64,000 bases of DNA, from contig NZ_FQTY01000014.1 in NCBI RefSeq assembly GCF_900128955.1, positions 1-64,000 of the forward strand, in the 5' to 3' direction. Shown here one piece after another: positions 43,467 to 52,923 of the stretch. The notes beneath the pieces are model-generated. The model saw nothing but the letters and a program-made list of their open reading frames with translations, was not told the DNA's origin and did not search any database. The position numbers and the translations under genes are program-made. Within the stretch, counting starts at the first letter, position 1, and each line of letters begins with the position of its first letter. The DNA is from Tissierella praeacuta DSM 18095. Lineage in GTDB: Bacteria; Bacillota; Clostridia; Tissierellales; Tissierellaceae.

Positions 43467-44546
43467 TTATAATAATACTTCTTTTAATTTTTCAATAAAC
43501 AAAGAATTTTCTTCCATGGTTCCTATGGAAACCCTTATAAAATCTCCCTTCATAGGTCTTATAATAACACCTCTTTTTTGTAACTCTAAAAATACTTCTT
43601 GTCCATTTCTGCCTACATTAACAAATATATGATTTGTCTCTGATGGGGCGTAATTAAATCCCAGTTTATCAAATTCACTATAAAGATAGTTTTTTCCTTC
43701 TAAATTAGCTTTATAACTCTTTTTTAGAAATTCAGTATCTTTTATAGCTGCTATTGCAGCAGATTGTGCTAATATATTTACATTAAAAGGTCCTCTAACT
43801 TTATTTATATTTTCTAAAATATCTTTATTCCCTATGGTATAGGCTACTCTAATGCCAGCTAATCCATAGGCTTTTGAAAAGGTTCTCATAACTAAAAGAT
43901 TAGGATGTTTTTTTGAGAGTTCAACAGTATTAAAAGGATAATCATCTCTAGTAACATATTCTCGATATGCTTCATCAGATATAACTAAAACCTTAGGGGG
44001 AACATTAGTAATGAAGTCTACAAATTCTTTTTCTGTAATCATAGTACCTGTTGGATTATTTGGGTTACATATCCAGATGATTTTAGTTTTGTTGGTAATT
44101 CTTTCTAAGATTCCTTTTAAATCAAATGTAAATTCCTTTAACGGAACTATAATTGGAGTTCCACCCATCATTTCTGTAGTTTGTATGTATCTTGGAAATG
44201 TAATATCAGCCATGATTATTTCATCATCTTTATCAATATATGTTTTTGCTATTAGATCAATCATTTCATCGGAACCACCACTTGGTAAAATTTCATTAAC
44301 ATCTATTCCAAGAGTAGAAGCTAAGGTTTCTTTTAATTCTGTAGAATTTCCATCTGGATAAATAGCCAATTCATCTAAAGTATTGATTATAGCTTCTTTA
44401 ACTTTTGGAGAACAACCTAAAGGATTTTCATTAGATGCAAGTTTTATGACTTTGTTAAGATTGTATTCTCTTTTTACATCTTTAATAGGTTTCCCAGGTC
44501 TGTATGGCTCTAAATTCCTTATCTCATTCCTAAAATCAATTGACAA
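43467..44546 (-). CDS. hisC: histidinol-phosphate aminotransferase-type enzyme
   Basis: A 359-residue PLP aminotransferase (fold type I). Motifs: LEPYRPGKP near the start, ASNENPLGCSP, YPDGN, GSDEMIDLI, ICNPNNPTGT, DEAYREYV, and the PLP lysine in RTFSKAYGLAGIR. It converts imidazole-acetol phosphate in histidine synthesis, though lone copies like this can also serve aromatic amino acids; no other his genes are nearby. TTG 44546 is preferred with GGGG 9 bases upstream; TTG 44555 touches that site. Confidence 0.9.
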   Translation of the reverse strand: MSIDFRNEIRNLEPYRPGKPIKDVKREYNLNKVIKLASNENPLGCSPKVKEAIINTLDELAIYPDGNSTELKETLASTLGIDVNEILPSGGSDEMIDLIAKTYIDKDDEIIMADITFPRYIQTTEMMGGTPIIVPLKEFTFDLKGILERITNKTKIIWICNPNNPTGTMITEKEFVDFITNVPPKVLVISDEAYREYVTRDDYPFNTVELSKKHPNLLVMRTFSKAYGLAGIRVAYTIGNKDILENINKVRGPFNVNILAQSAAIAAIKDTEFLKKSYKANLEGKNYLYSEFDKLGFNYAPSETNHIFVNVGRNGQEVFLELQKRGVIIRPMKGDFIRVSIGTMEENSLFIEKLKEVLL

Positions 44547-44782
44547 TATAAACAACCCCTTTCTTGTTATAAAGATATCAGTATATTAATTGTAACAATA
44601 GACTGACAATAAAAAAAGACTATGATAATAATATACCTTATGATATAATCAAAGGGGTAACTAATATTCCGATTTTTTTGAATAATAATTTACTAAAAAT
44701 TTTGTGAAATGTGTAAAATAGGTTATGAAGATTTTCAATAAAATCTTTTAAATAAATATGCTGGTTAAGGGGGAAATGTATA

Positions 44783-46846
44783 ATGAAAACATATTCAGCT
44801 GATAAAATCAGAAATGTAGCTTTACTAGGACATAGTAGTAGCGGGAAAACAACTTTAACTGAAGCAGTACTATTTGCAACAGGCGTAACAAAAAGACAGG
44901 GAAGAGTAGAGGATGGAAACACTGTATCGGATTTCGATAAAGAAGAAATAGCACGTAAAGTATCTATTGGTACAACTGTTATCCCTGTGGAATGGAAAGA
45001 CACAAAATTCAATTTATTAGACACACCAGGATATTTCGATTTTATTGGTGAAATGTATGGTGCAAAAAGAGCATCGGAAGGCTCGGTATTACTAGTTGAT
45101 GCTTCTTCTGGTATCGAAGTAGGTACAGAGAAAGCGTGGAAAAATTTAGAGAAGTATGTAACTCCAAGGATTATATTCCTTAATAAAATGGATAAAGAAG
45201 AGGTTGATTTTGATAATTTATTGTCTAATTTGAAGGAAACATTTGGTGATAAAATTGTGCCTTTTACTTTACCTATTGGTGTATCTAATGGTTTTAAAGG
45301 CTTTGTATCTGTAATAGATGCTAAAGCTTATGAATATAATGGAATTCAAAGAAAAGAAGTAGAGATAACAGAAGAACAAAAAATTGAGGTAGAATCTATA
45401 AAGGAAGGCTTAATGGAAAAAGTAGCAGAAACAGATGAAGCCTTAATGGAAAAGTATTTTGAGGGAGAAGAATTTACTCAAGATGAAATAGCTAAAGGAC
45501 TAAAAACGGCAGTTATAAATGGAGACTTAGTACCTTTGATAGTAGGTTCAGCAGAAAAAGCTATAGGTTGTGATTTCTTATTAGAAATTATAGAAAGATA
45601 TATTCCTTCTCCAAAAGAAATTGGAATTGTTAAAGGAATGAAAGAAGATAATGAGATAGAAAGAAAAATAGATGTTAATGAACCATTTTCAGGGATAGTA
45701 TTTAAAACTATTATAGATCCATTTGTAGGGAAATTGACATTGTTTAAAGTAGTGTCAGGTAAAATAACTAAAGATATGGAATTGTATAATTCTACTAAGG
45801 ATAAGGTGGAAAAATTAGGAGGATTATTTGTTCTTAGAGGAAAAAACCAGATTGAAGTTTCAGAAATCCAAGCTGGAGATATTGGAGCTACTGCAAAACT
45901 TAACTTTACTAGAACAGGTGATACCTTATGTTCAAAAAATAATCCAATACTTTACGAAGAAATTAAATATCCTCAACCAACACTATTCCTAGCTGTTGAA
46001 CCAAAGGCTAAAGGAGATGAGGAAAAGATAGGAGTATCCTTACAAAAATTAACAGATGAGGATCCAACTTTTATAGTCCAAAGAAATGCGGAAACTAAAC
46101 AACTTTTAATTGGCGGACAGGGAAATATGCAACTAACAGTTATAGTTGATAAATTGAAAAATGCCTTTGGAGTAGAAGTTAATTTAACTAATCCAAAGAT
46201 TGCTTATAGGGAAACTATTAAAGGAACAGCTTCTGTACAAGGAAAACATAAAAAGCAATCAGGTGGTGCAGGGCAATATGGAGATGTTCATATAAGATTT
46301 GAGCCATGTGAAGAGAAATTTGTATTTGCAGAGGAAGTATTTGGTGGTGCAGTTCCAAGAAATTATTTCCCAGCAGTAGAAAAAGGGCTTGTAGATTCTC
46401 TTGAACATGGGGTTTTAGCAGGATATCCAGTAGTTAATATGAAAGCAACCCTATTCGATGGTTCTTATCATCCAGTAGATTCTAACGAAATGGCATTTAA
46501 AATCGCAGCATCATTAGCATTTAAAAAGGGTATGGAGGCAGCAAAGCCAATACTACTTGAACCTATAATGAAATATGAAATATCAATACCTGAGGATTAT
46601 ATGGGTGATGTTATGGGAGATATGAATAAACGTAGAGGTAGAATACTAGGAATGGAACAACAAGATGATGGTACACAAAAAGTTAGTGCGGAAGCTCCAC
46701 ATTCTGAGATGTTCGAATATGCAATAGATTTAAGGGCAATGACTCAAGCAAGAGGAAGTTTTACAATGGAATTTGCTAGATATGAAGAAGTTCCTTCTAA
46801 TATTGCAGAAAAAATTATTGCAGAAGCAAAAGCTGAAAAAGAATAA
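44783..46846 (+). CDS. elongation factor G-like GTPase (EF-G-2 type)
   Basis: A 687-residue translational GTPase with all five EF-G domains. P-loop GHSSSGKTT (about 16-24), switch II DTPGYFDF (about 79), and NKMD (about 136). The switch I region is DFDKEEIARKVSIGTTV, in place of the EQERGITI found in main EF-G, which marks the EF-G-2/FusA-like paralog. Such paralogs can bind ribosomes in other species, but the role is unsettled. ATG follows AAGGGGGAAA. Divergent from hisC; the 227-base intergenic region contains CTGACA-17-TAATAA at 44603-44631 as a weak promoter. Confidence 0.88.
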   Translation: MKTYSADKIRNVALLGHSSSGKTTLTEAVLFATGVTKRQGRVEDGNTVSDFDKEEIARKVSIGTTVIPVEWKDTKFNLLDTPGYFDFIGEMYGAKRASEGSVLLVDASSGIEVGTEKAWKNLEKYVTPRIIFLNKMDKEEVDFDNLLSNLKETFGDKIVPFTLPIGVSNGFKGFVSVIDAKAYEYNGIQRKEVEITEEQKIEVESIKEGLMEKVAETDEALMEKYFEGEEFTQDEIAKGLKTAVINGDLVPLIVGSAEKAIGCDFLLEIIERYIPSPKEIGIVKGMKEDNEIERKIDVNEPFSGIVFKTIIDPFVGKLTLFKVVSGKITKDMELYNSTKDKVEKLGGLFVLRGKNQIEVSEIQAGDIGATAKLNFTRTGDTLCSKNNPILYEEIKYPQPTLFLAVEPKAKGDEEKIGVSLQKLTDEDPTFIVQRNAETKQLLIGGQGNMQLTVIVDKLKNAFGVEVNLTNPKIAYRETIKGTASVQGKHKKQSGGAGQYGDVHIRFEPCEEKFVFAEEVFGGAVPRNYFPAVEKGLVDSLEHGVLAGYPVVNMKATLFDGSYHPVDSNEMAFKIAASLAFKKGMEAAKPILLEPIMKYEISIPEDYMGDVMGDMNKRRGRILGMEQQDDGTQKVSAEAPHSEMFEYAIDLRAMTQARGSFTMEFARYEEVPSNIAEKIIAEAKAEKE

Positions 46847-46852
46847 ATAAAA

Positions 46853-46888
46853 TAAAAGTCCAGCCAATTTTGGCTGGACTTTTTATAA
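46853..46888 (+). terminator. terminator after the EF-G-like gene
   Basis: AAAAGTCCAGCCA pairs perfectly with GGCTGGACTTTTT around ATTTT. Confidence 0.93.
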
Positions 46889-46904
46889 ATTATCTATAAA
46901 TCTA

Positions 46905-46933
46905 TTGTAAAGAATATAAAATATAGATATAAT
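46905..46933 (+). promoter_or_regulatory. sigma-A promoter of the ctsR operon
   Basis: TTGTAA at 46905-46910, 17-base spacer, TATAAT at 46928-46933. Predicted start near 46940. Confidence 0.82.
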
Positions 46934-46946
46934 ATAATAATAGAAA

Positions 46947-46969
46947 GGGCAAAGAAAGTCAAAGTCAAA
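46947..46969 (+). promoter_or_regulatory. CtsR operator
   Basis: GGGCAAA-GAA-AGTCAAA fits the CtsR tandem heptad RGTCAAA-N3-RGTCAAA with one mismatch. A further AGTCAAA overlaps by one base (46963-46969). It lies just after the promoter and runs into the Shine-Dalgarno, so bound CtsR would block its own operon. Confidence 0.82.
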
Positions 46970-46980
46970 GGAGGATTTAA

Positions 46981-47442
46981 ATGCCTGGAATAAGCAATAC
47001 TATAGAGCGTTTTATTAAATCTATGATAGATATGGCAGAAGATAGGACTATAGAGATTCAGAGGAATGAATTAGCAGAAAAGTTTGATTGTGCACCTTCA
47101 CAGATAAATTATGTATTAACCACTAGATTTACTCCTTATAAAGGTTATTATATTGAGAGTAGAAGAGGCGGTGGTGGGTATATTAAGATTATAAAAGTAG
47201 GAATAGATGAGAATGAAGATATCAATACTATTATATTAGAGACTATTGGTGAATCAATTACGAAAAACAAAGCATATCATATAATTGATGGGCTTTTAGA
47301 AGAAGATTTTATTAGTAGCAGAGAAAGAGATATTATTAAAGCTGCAATAGGAGATAGAGCTTTAAATAGAGAAAATGCAGCTATAAGAAATGAATTAAGA
47401 GCAGATATTTTAAAGAATATTTTATTGATTCTTGTTAAATAG
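46981..47442 (+). CDS. ctsR: class III heat-shock repressor CtsR
   Basis: A 153-residue repressor of clp genes. The winged helix-turn-helix is visible as LAEKFDCAPSQINYVLTTRF, and the glycine-rich wing as SRRGGGGYIKI (about 58-68), which reads DNA and senses heat in the family. The C-terminal dimer domain follows. ATG after AAAGGAGGA. First gene of ctsR-mcsA-mcsB-clpC-radA; mcsA starts 11 bases after its stop. Confidence 0.96.
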   Translation: MPGISNTIERFIKSMIDMAEDRTIEIQRNELAEKFDCAPSQINYVLTTRFTPYKGYYIESRRGGGGYIKIIKVGIDENEDINTIILETIGESITKNKAYHIIDGLLEEDFISSRERDIIKAAIGDRALNRENAAIRNELRADILKNILLILVK

Positions 47443-47453
47443 GGGGTGTTATT

Positions 47454-47966
47454 TTGTTATGTCAAACTTGTCAAAAAAATAATGCAACTATTCATTTTAC
47501 TAAAATAGTAAATGGTAGTGTTGAGGAAATGCATTTATGTGATTCCTGTGCTAAAAAAAATAATGATTTAGATTTTGATTTTGATTTTCCTTTTTCTTTT
47601 CAAAAGATTTTCACAGGACTTATAGGCTCAATACAAGAAGGAAAAGAAGAAGTAAAAAATATTGTTTGTTCAGAATGTGGTTTAACTTATAAAAAGTTTA
47701 TGGAAATAGGTAGATTTGGTTGTGCAAATTGCTATGAAACATTTAGAGAGGATGTAGATTCCTTGTTAAAGGGAATACATGGTCACAATGAACATATAGG
47801 AAAGGTTCCTACGAAAGCAAGTGATAGAGCTATACAAAAAAAGGCAATGGAATCTTTAAAGATCCAATTAGAGGAATCAATAGTTAAAGAAGATTTTGAG
47901 AGAGCTGCATTTCTAAGGGATGAAATAAAAAAATTAAAAAGCAAGACCGATAGTTATGAGGGGTGA
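47454..47966 (+). CDS. mcsA: McsA, activator of the McsB arginine kinase
   Basis: A 170-residue zinc protein. Four cysteine pairs (CQTC, CDSC, CSEC, CANC) form two zinc sites. The C-terminal UVR motif ESIVKEDFERAAFLRDEIKK gives binding to ClpC. It activates McsB kinase and links it to ClpCP. TTG 47454 follows AGGGGGTG. Its stop TGA overlaps the GTGATAA in front of mcsB, showing close coupling. Confidence 0.95.
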   Translation: MLCQTCQKNNATIHFTKIVNGSVEEMHLCDSCAKKNNDLDFDFDFPFSFQKIFTGLIGSIQEGKEEVKNIVCSECGLTYKKFMEIGRFGCANCYETFREDVDSLLKGIHGHNEHIGKVPTKASDRAIQKKAMESLKIQLEESIVKEDFERAAFLRDEIKKLKSKTDSYEG

Positions 47967-47971
47967 TAAAC

Positions 47972-48997
47972 TTGATTAAATGGTTAGATGGTATAGGGAA
48001 TGATGAAGATGTAGTGGTTAGTACAAGGTTAAGAATTGCCAGAAATATGGTAAATTATAAGTTTCCCAATTTTATGACTATGGATGAATCAGAGTTTGTT
48101 ACAGAAGAAATCTTAAACGCTATGAAAGGTAGAGAGGATATATATAGATTTTATAGGATTAAAGATTTATCTGAACTAGAAAAGGCTGTATTTGTTGAAG
48201 AACATTTAATAAGTCCCAATCTTGCACAAAGTACTAATAATGGCAGCTTTCTTTTGAGAGATGATGAAAAGGCGACTATAATGATAAATGAGGAAGACCA
48301 TATTAGAATACAAGTATTGCTACCAGGCTTAAATATAGAGGAAGGTTGGAAGATTTCTTCAATTATAGATGATAATTTAGAAGAAAAGATTGAATATGCT
48401 TTTCATGATAAATTTGGATATTTAACATCTTGCCCTACTAATGTAGGTACTGGGCTTAGAGCATCTGTAATGGTTCATCTTCCAGCATTATCTATTACAG
48501 GTCATCTAAATGCTATAATAGATGGATTAGGAAAAATTGGACTAACTGTGAGGGGACTTTATGGTGAAGGATCTAAAGCTTTAGGTCATTTATTTCAAAT
48601 ATCTAATCAAACTACATTAGGAGAAAGGGAAGAAGATATAATTAAAAAATTAAATAAGGTCATATACCAAATAGTTGAAAGAGAAAGAAGTACTAGGGAA
48701 TTTCTTTTAGATAAGAAGAGACTTCAAATTGAAGATAAGGTATTTAGATCTTTTGGAATTTTGAATTATAGTAGACTTATAACATCTAAAGAGGCAATGC
48801 TTCATTTATCTAATGTTAAATTAGGCTCTGATATGGGAATAATAAAAGATATAAAACCAAAAGATATTATGAGATTAATGATAGATATACAGCCAGCCAG
48901 CATACAGACAAACTTTCAGAAAGATATGCTAAAAGATGAAAGAGATATGTCTAGAGCACAACTAATAAGAAATAATTTAATTAATATGGAGGGGTAG
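47972..48997 (+). CDS. mcsB: protein-arginine kinase McsB
   Basis: A 341-residue kinase that marks proteins with phospho-arginine for ClpCP degradation. It is related to guanido kinases: VVVSTRLRIARN near 20, LTSCPTNVGTGLRASVMVHLP (the active-site Cys in TSCPTNVGTG, about 150-160), then GEGSKALGHLFQISNQTTLG. ATP-binding arginines are in place. TTG 47972 lies 6 bases after GAGGGGTG; the earlier GTG 47963 lies in that site. It precedes clpC by 5 bases. Confidence 0.95.
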   Translation: MIKWLDGIGNDEDVVVSTRLRIARNMVNYKFPNFMTMDESEFVTEEILNAMKGREDIYRFYRIKDLSELEKAVFVEEHLISPNLAQSTNNGSFLLRDDEKATIMINEEDHIRIQVLLPGLNIEEGWKISSIIDDNLEEKIEYAFHDKFGYLTSCPTNVGTGLRASVMVHLPALSITGHLNAIIDGLGKIGLTVRGLYGEGSKALGHLFQISNQTTLGEREEDIIKKLNKVIYQIVERERSTREFLLDKKRLQIEDKVFRSFGILNYSRLITSKEAMLHLSNVKLGSDMGIIKDIKPKDIMRLMIDIQPASIQTNFQKDMLKDERDMSRAQLIRNNLINMEG

Positions 48998-49002
48998 TAA
49001 AT

Positions 49003-51429
49003 ATGGCTATGTTTGGAAGATTTACTGAAAAAGCACAAAAGGCAATACTGTTGTCTCAAGAAGAAGCTAAGGGTCTAAAACATAACTATGTAGGAACAGA
49101 ACATTTATTATTAGGGCTAGTGGCAGAAGGAGAAGGAGTAGCTGCAAAAGCCCTATTACAATCTGGAATTACATTGGATAAGGTTAGGGAAGAAGTTATT
49201 TCAGCCATAGGAGAAGGGCAATATGGTGCAGATATTTTGGGATTTACGCCTAGAACTAAAAGGATATTTGAGTTAGGATTTATTGAAGCGAGAAATTTAG
49301 GACATAATTATGTTGGCACAGAGCATTTATTACTTGGATTATTGGCTGAAGGTGAAGGAGTTGCAATTGTTGTATTGAAAAAATTAGGAGTAGATATAAA
49401 TAAACTTGGAGAATTAATTCTTAGTATGGTGACAGATGTAGGACCAAAACAAGGACAAAATATAGAAGGTAGTAGCCAAAATACTCCTAATTTAGCTAAA
49501 TATAGTACTGACTTAAATAAATTAGCAGCTTCAGGGAAAATTGACCCAGTAATAGGCAGAATGAAGGAAATAGAGAGAGTGATTCAGGTCTTAAGTAGAA
49601 GGACTAAAAACAATCCAGTGTTAATTGGCGAACCGGGTGTGGGAAAGACAGCTATTGCAGAAGGTCTTGCTCAAAAGATAATAGAAGGTCAAGTGCCAGA
49701 GATTATAAAGAATAAAAGAGTTCTTACATTAGATTTACCAGGAATGATAGCAGGAGCAAAATATAGAGGTGAATTTGAAGATAGATTAAAATCTGTGATG
49801 CAGGAATTAAAAGAAGCAGGAGATGTGATACTCTTCATAGATGAATTGCATACAATAGTAGGTGCTGGGGCTGCTGAAGGTGCAATAGATGCTTCAAACA
49901 TATTGAAGCCAGTATTAGCTCGTGGTGAATTGCAAATAGTTGGAGCAACAACCATAGATGAATATAGAAAATATATTGAAAAAGATTCTGCCTTAGAGAG
50001 AAGATTACAAACTATTATGGTAGAAGAACCTAATGTGGAAGATACTATAAAGATATTAGAAGGTTTAAGAGATAGATATGAAGCTCATCATAGAGTAAAA
50101 ATAACAGATGAAGCTATAAAAGCTGCCGCAGAATTATCAAGTAGATATATAACTGATAGATTTTTACCTGATAAGGCTATTGACTTAATAGATGAGGCTG
50201 CTTCAATGATTAGAATAAACTCTTATGTTGCACCAGATGATTTAAAGAAATTAGAAGAAAGACTTGAGGAACTATCTCAGGAAAAGGAAGAAGCAATAAA
50301 TACTCAAAATTATGAAAAGGCAGCAAAGATAAGAGATGTAGAAAGACAAGTAAAAGAGGAGCTGGAAAATAACAAAGCAAGATGGGAACAGGAAAAACAA
50401 ACTTCCAACATGGTAGTTAATTATGAGGAAATAGCTAAAGTTGTATCTAATTGGACAGGTATACCAGTTACAAAAATGACCACAGAAGAATCTGAAAGAT
50501 TATTAAATCTGGAGCAGATATTACATGAAAAAGTCATTGGACAAGAGCAAGCAGTAAAGGCAATATCTAGTGCAGTAAGAAGATCTAGAGTTGGACTTAA
50601 AGATCCTAAAAAACCAGTTGGAAGTTTTATATTTGTAGGACCTACAGGTGTAGGAAAAACTTATTTGGCAAAATCCTTAGCAGAAGCTTTATTTGGTGAT
50701 GAAGATGCTATGATAAGGATAGATATGTCAGAGTATATGGAGAAACATTCAGTTTCTAGATTAGTAGGCTCTCCTCCAGGATATGTTGGATATGATGAAG
50801 GTGGACAGCTGACAGAAGCTGTAAGAAGAAAACCCTATGCAGTGGTTTTATTTGATGAAATTGAGAAGGCACACCCAGATGTATTTAATATGCTTTTACA
50901 AATATTAGATGATGGTAGACTTACAGATTCAAAAGGAAAAACTGTTGATTTTAAAAACACAGTTATTATAATGACTTCAAATGTTGGTGCTACATCTATT
51001 AGAAAGCAGAATGTATTAGGGTTCTCTATAGGTAAAGAAGAAAATAAAGAAGAATATGAAAGAATGAAAGAAACCATAACTGAAGATCTGAAGAGAACTT
51101 TTAGACCTGAATTTTTAAATAGGCTAGATGAAATTATAGTCTTCCACAGCTTAGAGGAAGAACATGTAAGGGAAATTGTAGAAATTATGATAAAAGATTT
51201 AGAGAAACGTCTTTTGAAAATTGGGGTTAAGATACAAGTGTCAGAAAATACAAAATCATATATAGCTAGCAAAGGATTTGATCCAGTATATGGAGCAAGA
51301 CCTCTTGAAAGAACTATAAGAAGAATGATAGAAGACCAGCTTGCAGAAGAAATATTAAGAGGCAATGTGTCTAAGGATGATGACATAATCATAGATTATG
51401 AAAATGACAAATTAGCATTTAAAAGATAG
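49003..51429 (+). CDS. clpC: ATP-dependent protease unfoldase ClpC
   Basis: An 808-residue Hsp100 unfoldase. Two N-domain repeats (EEAKGLKHNYVGTEHLLLGL and EARNLGHNYVGTEHLLLGLL) precede AAA-1 with Walker A GEPGVGKT (209-216). A linker with a UVR-type coiled region (QNYEKAAKIRDVER near 435) follows, then AAA-2 with GPTGVGKT (546-553). An ARPLERTIRRMIEDQ block near the C-terminus is a sensor-2 region. A ClpP-binding LGF loop appears as NVLGFSIG. Works with McsB-marked substrates and with ClpP, which is not in this window. Confidence 0.97.
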   Translation: MAMFGRFTEKAQKAILLSQEEAKGLKHNYVGTEHLLLGLVAEGEGVAAKALLQSGITLDKVREEVISAIGEGQYGADILGFTPRTKRIFELGFIEARNLGHNYVGTEHLLLGLLAEGEGVAIVVLKKLGVDINKLGELILSMVTDVGPKQGQNIEGSSQNTPNLAKYSTDLNKLAASGKIDPVIGRMKEIERVIQVLSRRTKNNPVLIGEPGVGKTAIAEGLAQKIIEGQVPEIIKNKRVLTLDLPGMIAGAKYRGEFEDRLKSVMQELKEAGDVILFIDELHTIVGAGAAEGAIDASNILKPVLARGELQIVGATTIDEYRKYIEKDSALERRLQTIMVEEPNVEDTIKILEGLRDRYEAHHRVKITDEAIKAAAELSSRYITDRFLPDKAIDLIDEAASMIRINSYVAPDDLKKLEERLEELSQEKEEAINTQNYEKAAKIRDVERQVKEELENNKARWEQEKQTSNMVVNYEEIAKVVSNWTGIPVTKMTTEESERLLNLEQILHEKVIGQEQAVKAISSAVRRSRVGLKDPKKPVGSFIFVGPTGVGKTYLAKSLAEALFGDEDAMIRIDMSEYMEKHSVSRLVGSPPGYVGYDEGGQLTEAVRRKPYAVVLFDEIEKAHPDVFNMLLQILDDGRLTDSKGKTVDFKNTVIIMTSNVGATSIRKQNVLGFSIGKEENKEEYERMKETITEDLKRTFRPEFLNRLDEIIVFHSLEEEHVREIVEIMIKDLEKRLLKIGVKIQVSENTKSYIASKGFDPVYGARPLERTIRRMIEDQLAEEILRGNVSKDDDIIIDYENDKLAFKR

Positions 51430-51471
51430 GGGATGATTAATATATCATTCCCTAATATTCTGGGGGAAAAA

Positions 51472-52848
51472 ATGAAGAAAAAAACTATGTATATATGTGA
51501 AATTTGTGGATATAGAAGTATTGGGCATTTAGGAAGATGTCCAGAATGTAATTCTTGGGGGAGTTTAAAAGAAACTATAATTGATGATAAAAAAGGAAAT
51601 TTTAATTCTAGCAGAGGTTTAGAAAAAAAGCCTATTAGAAGATTACAAGATATAGTTGCTACTAATAGTGATAGAATAATAACCAATATAAATGAATTTA
51701 ATAGGGTAATGGGAGGTGGAATAGTTAAAGATTCTATAACAATACTTTCTGCAAAACCAGGTGCTGGAAAGTCCACTTTGCTTTTACAGGTAGCAAATGA
51801 TTTGGCTGAAATGGATTATAAGGTTTTATATGCATCAGGAGAGGAAAGTGAATCCCAGATAAAGAATAGAGCAGATAGGATTATAAATAAGGTTGATTCT
51901 AATGTATGGGTAATGTCTGATAATAGTATGGATAATGTTTTGGATAATATAGAGGAGATTGATCCAGATTTAATTATTATAGATAGTATTCAAACTTTTA
52001 TTCTTGAAGAATTTTCCAGCTCTAGGGCAGGTTCACCAACTCAAACTATGGAATGTGCAAATGCTTTAGTCAAGATAGCGAAAAATCAAGACAGACCTAG
52101 AGCTGTTATTTTAATAGGGCAGATGACGAAAGAAGATGAAATTGCAGGAGTACGAGCACTAGAGCACTTAGTGGATGCTGTACTTATTATAGAAGGTGAG
52201 AGTGGTGAAGAATTAAGAACATTGCTGACCACAAAAAATAGATATGGCTCTACAGGAGAAATGGGATTTTTTTATATAACTGATAAGGGAATGATTTCCA
52301 TAGATAATCCCTCTGAATATTTTATGACATCAAGGGAAGGAAATAGTATAATGCCAGGGTCAGCAATAACTGTAGTTAGAGAAGGAACAAGACCAATTAT
52401 CTTGGAAATAGAATCTTTAGTTTCGGAATCCTTTACTCCATATCCTTCAAGGATAGGAGAATGTTTAAAAAGAGAACAATTAAATACTTTAGTATCAATA
52501 ATAGAACAAAGAGGTGGAATTAGGTTTTATGATAAAAACGTAGTTATAAAGACTACTGGAGGAATAAAACTAAAGGAACAAGCATCAAATTTAGCTGTGC
52601 TTATGAGCATTATATCCTCAGTAAAACATAAGGGGATACCAAATGATACTGTATTTATATCAGATGTTGGATTAACAGGAGAATTAAAAAGAGTTCCATC
52701 TTTAGAATCAAGACTCAGAGAATTAGATAGAATGGGATTTAAAAGAGTATATGTAGCTCCTAATAGTGGAAAAGGAATAAAGACGTTAAATCTTAAGATT
52801 ATAGAATTAGAGACTTTAAGAGATGTAATTAAAGATGCTTTTGATTAA
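51472..52848 (+). CDS. radA: DNA repair protein RadA (Sms)
   Basis: A 458-residue RecA-like branch-migration helicase. An N-terminal zinc finger (YICEICGYRSIGHLGRCPEC) comes first, then Walker A AKPGAGKST (about 95), the KNRYGSTGEMGFF motif (about 255) and a C-terminal Lon-like domain (ISDVGLTGELKRV). ATG 51472 follows TGGGGGAA; an upstream in-frame ATG at 51433 is rejected for lack of a site. It ends the CtsR operon. In most relatives disA comes next; here a terminator does. Confidence 0.96.
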   Translation: MKKKTMYICEICGYRSIGHLGRCPECNSWGSLKETIIDDKKGNFNSSRGLEKKPIRRLQDIVATNSDRIITNINEFNRVMGGGIVKDSITILSAKPGAGKSTLLLQVANDLAEMDYKVLYASGEESESQIKNRADRIINKVDSNVWVMSDNSMDNVLDNIEEIDPDLIIIDSIQTFILEEFSSSRAGSPTQTMECANALVKIAKNQDRPRAVILIGQMTKEDEIAGVRALEHLVDAVLIIEGESGEELRTLLTTKNRYGSTGEMGFFYITDKGMISIDNPSEYFMTSREGNSIMPGSAITVVREGTRPIILEIESLVSESFTPYPSRIGECLKREQLNTLVSIIEQRGGIRFYDKNVVIKTTGGIKLKEQASNLAVLMSIISSVKHKGIPNDTVFISDVGLTGELKRVPSLESRLRELDRMGFKRVYVAPNSGKGIKTLNLKIIELETLRDVIKDAFD

Positions 52849-52852
52849 TATA

Positions 52853-52892
52853 TGAAAAGTAGGCTAGAATTAATTCTAGCCTATTTTTCATA
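52853..52892. terminator. bidirectional terminator after radA
   Basis: ATGAAAAGTAGGCTAGAAT pairs with ATTCTAGCCTATTTTTCAT. It also ends the minus-strand gene that follows. Confidence 0.9.
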
Positions 52893-52923
52893 TATTTAAA
52901 ACTCAAAATTAGCAAAAAATATT

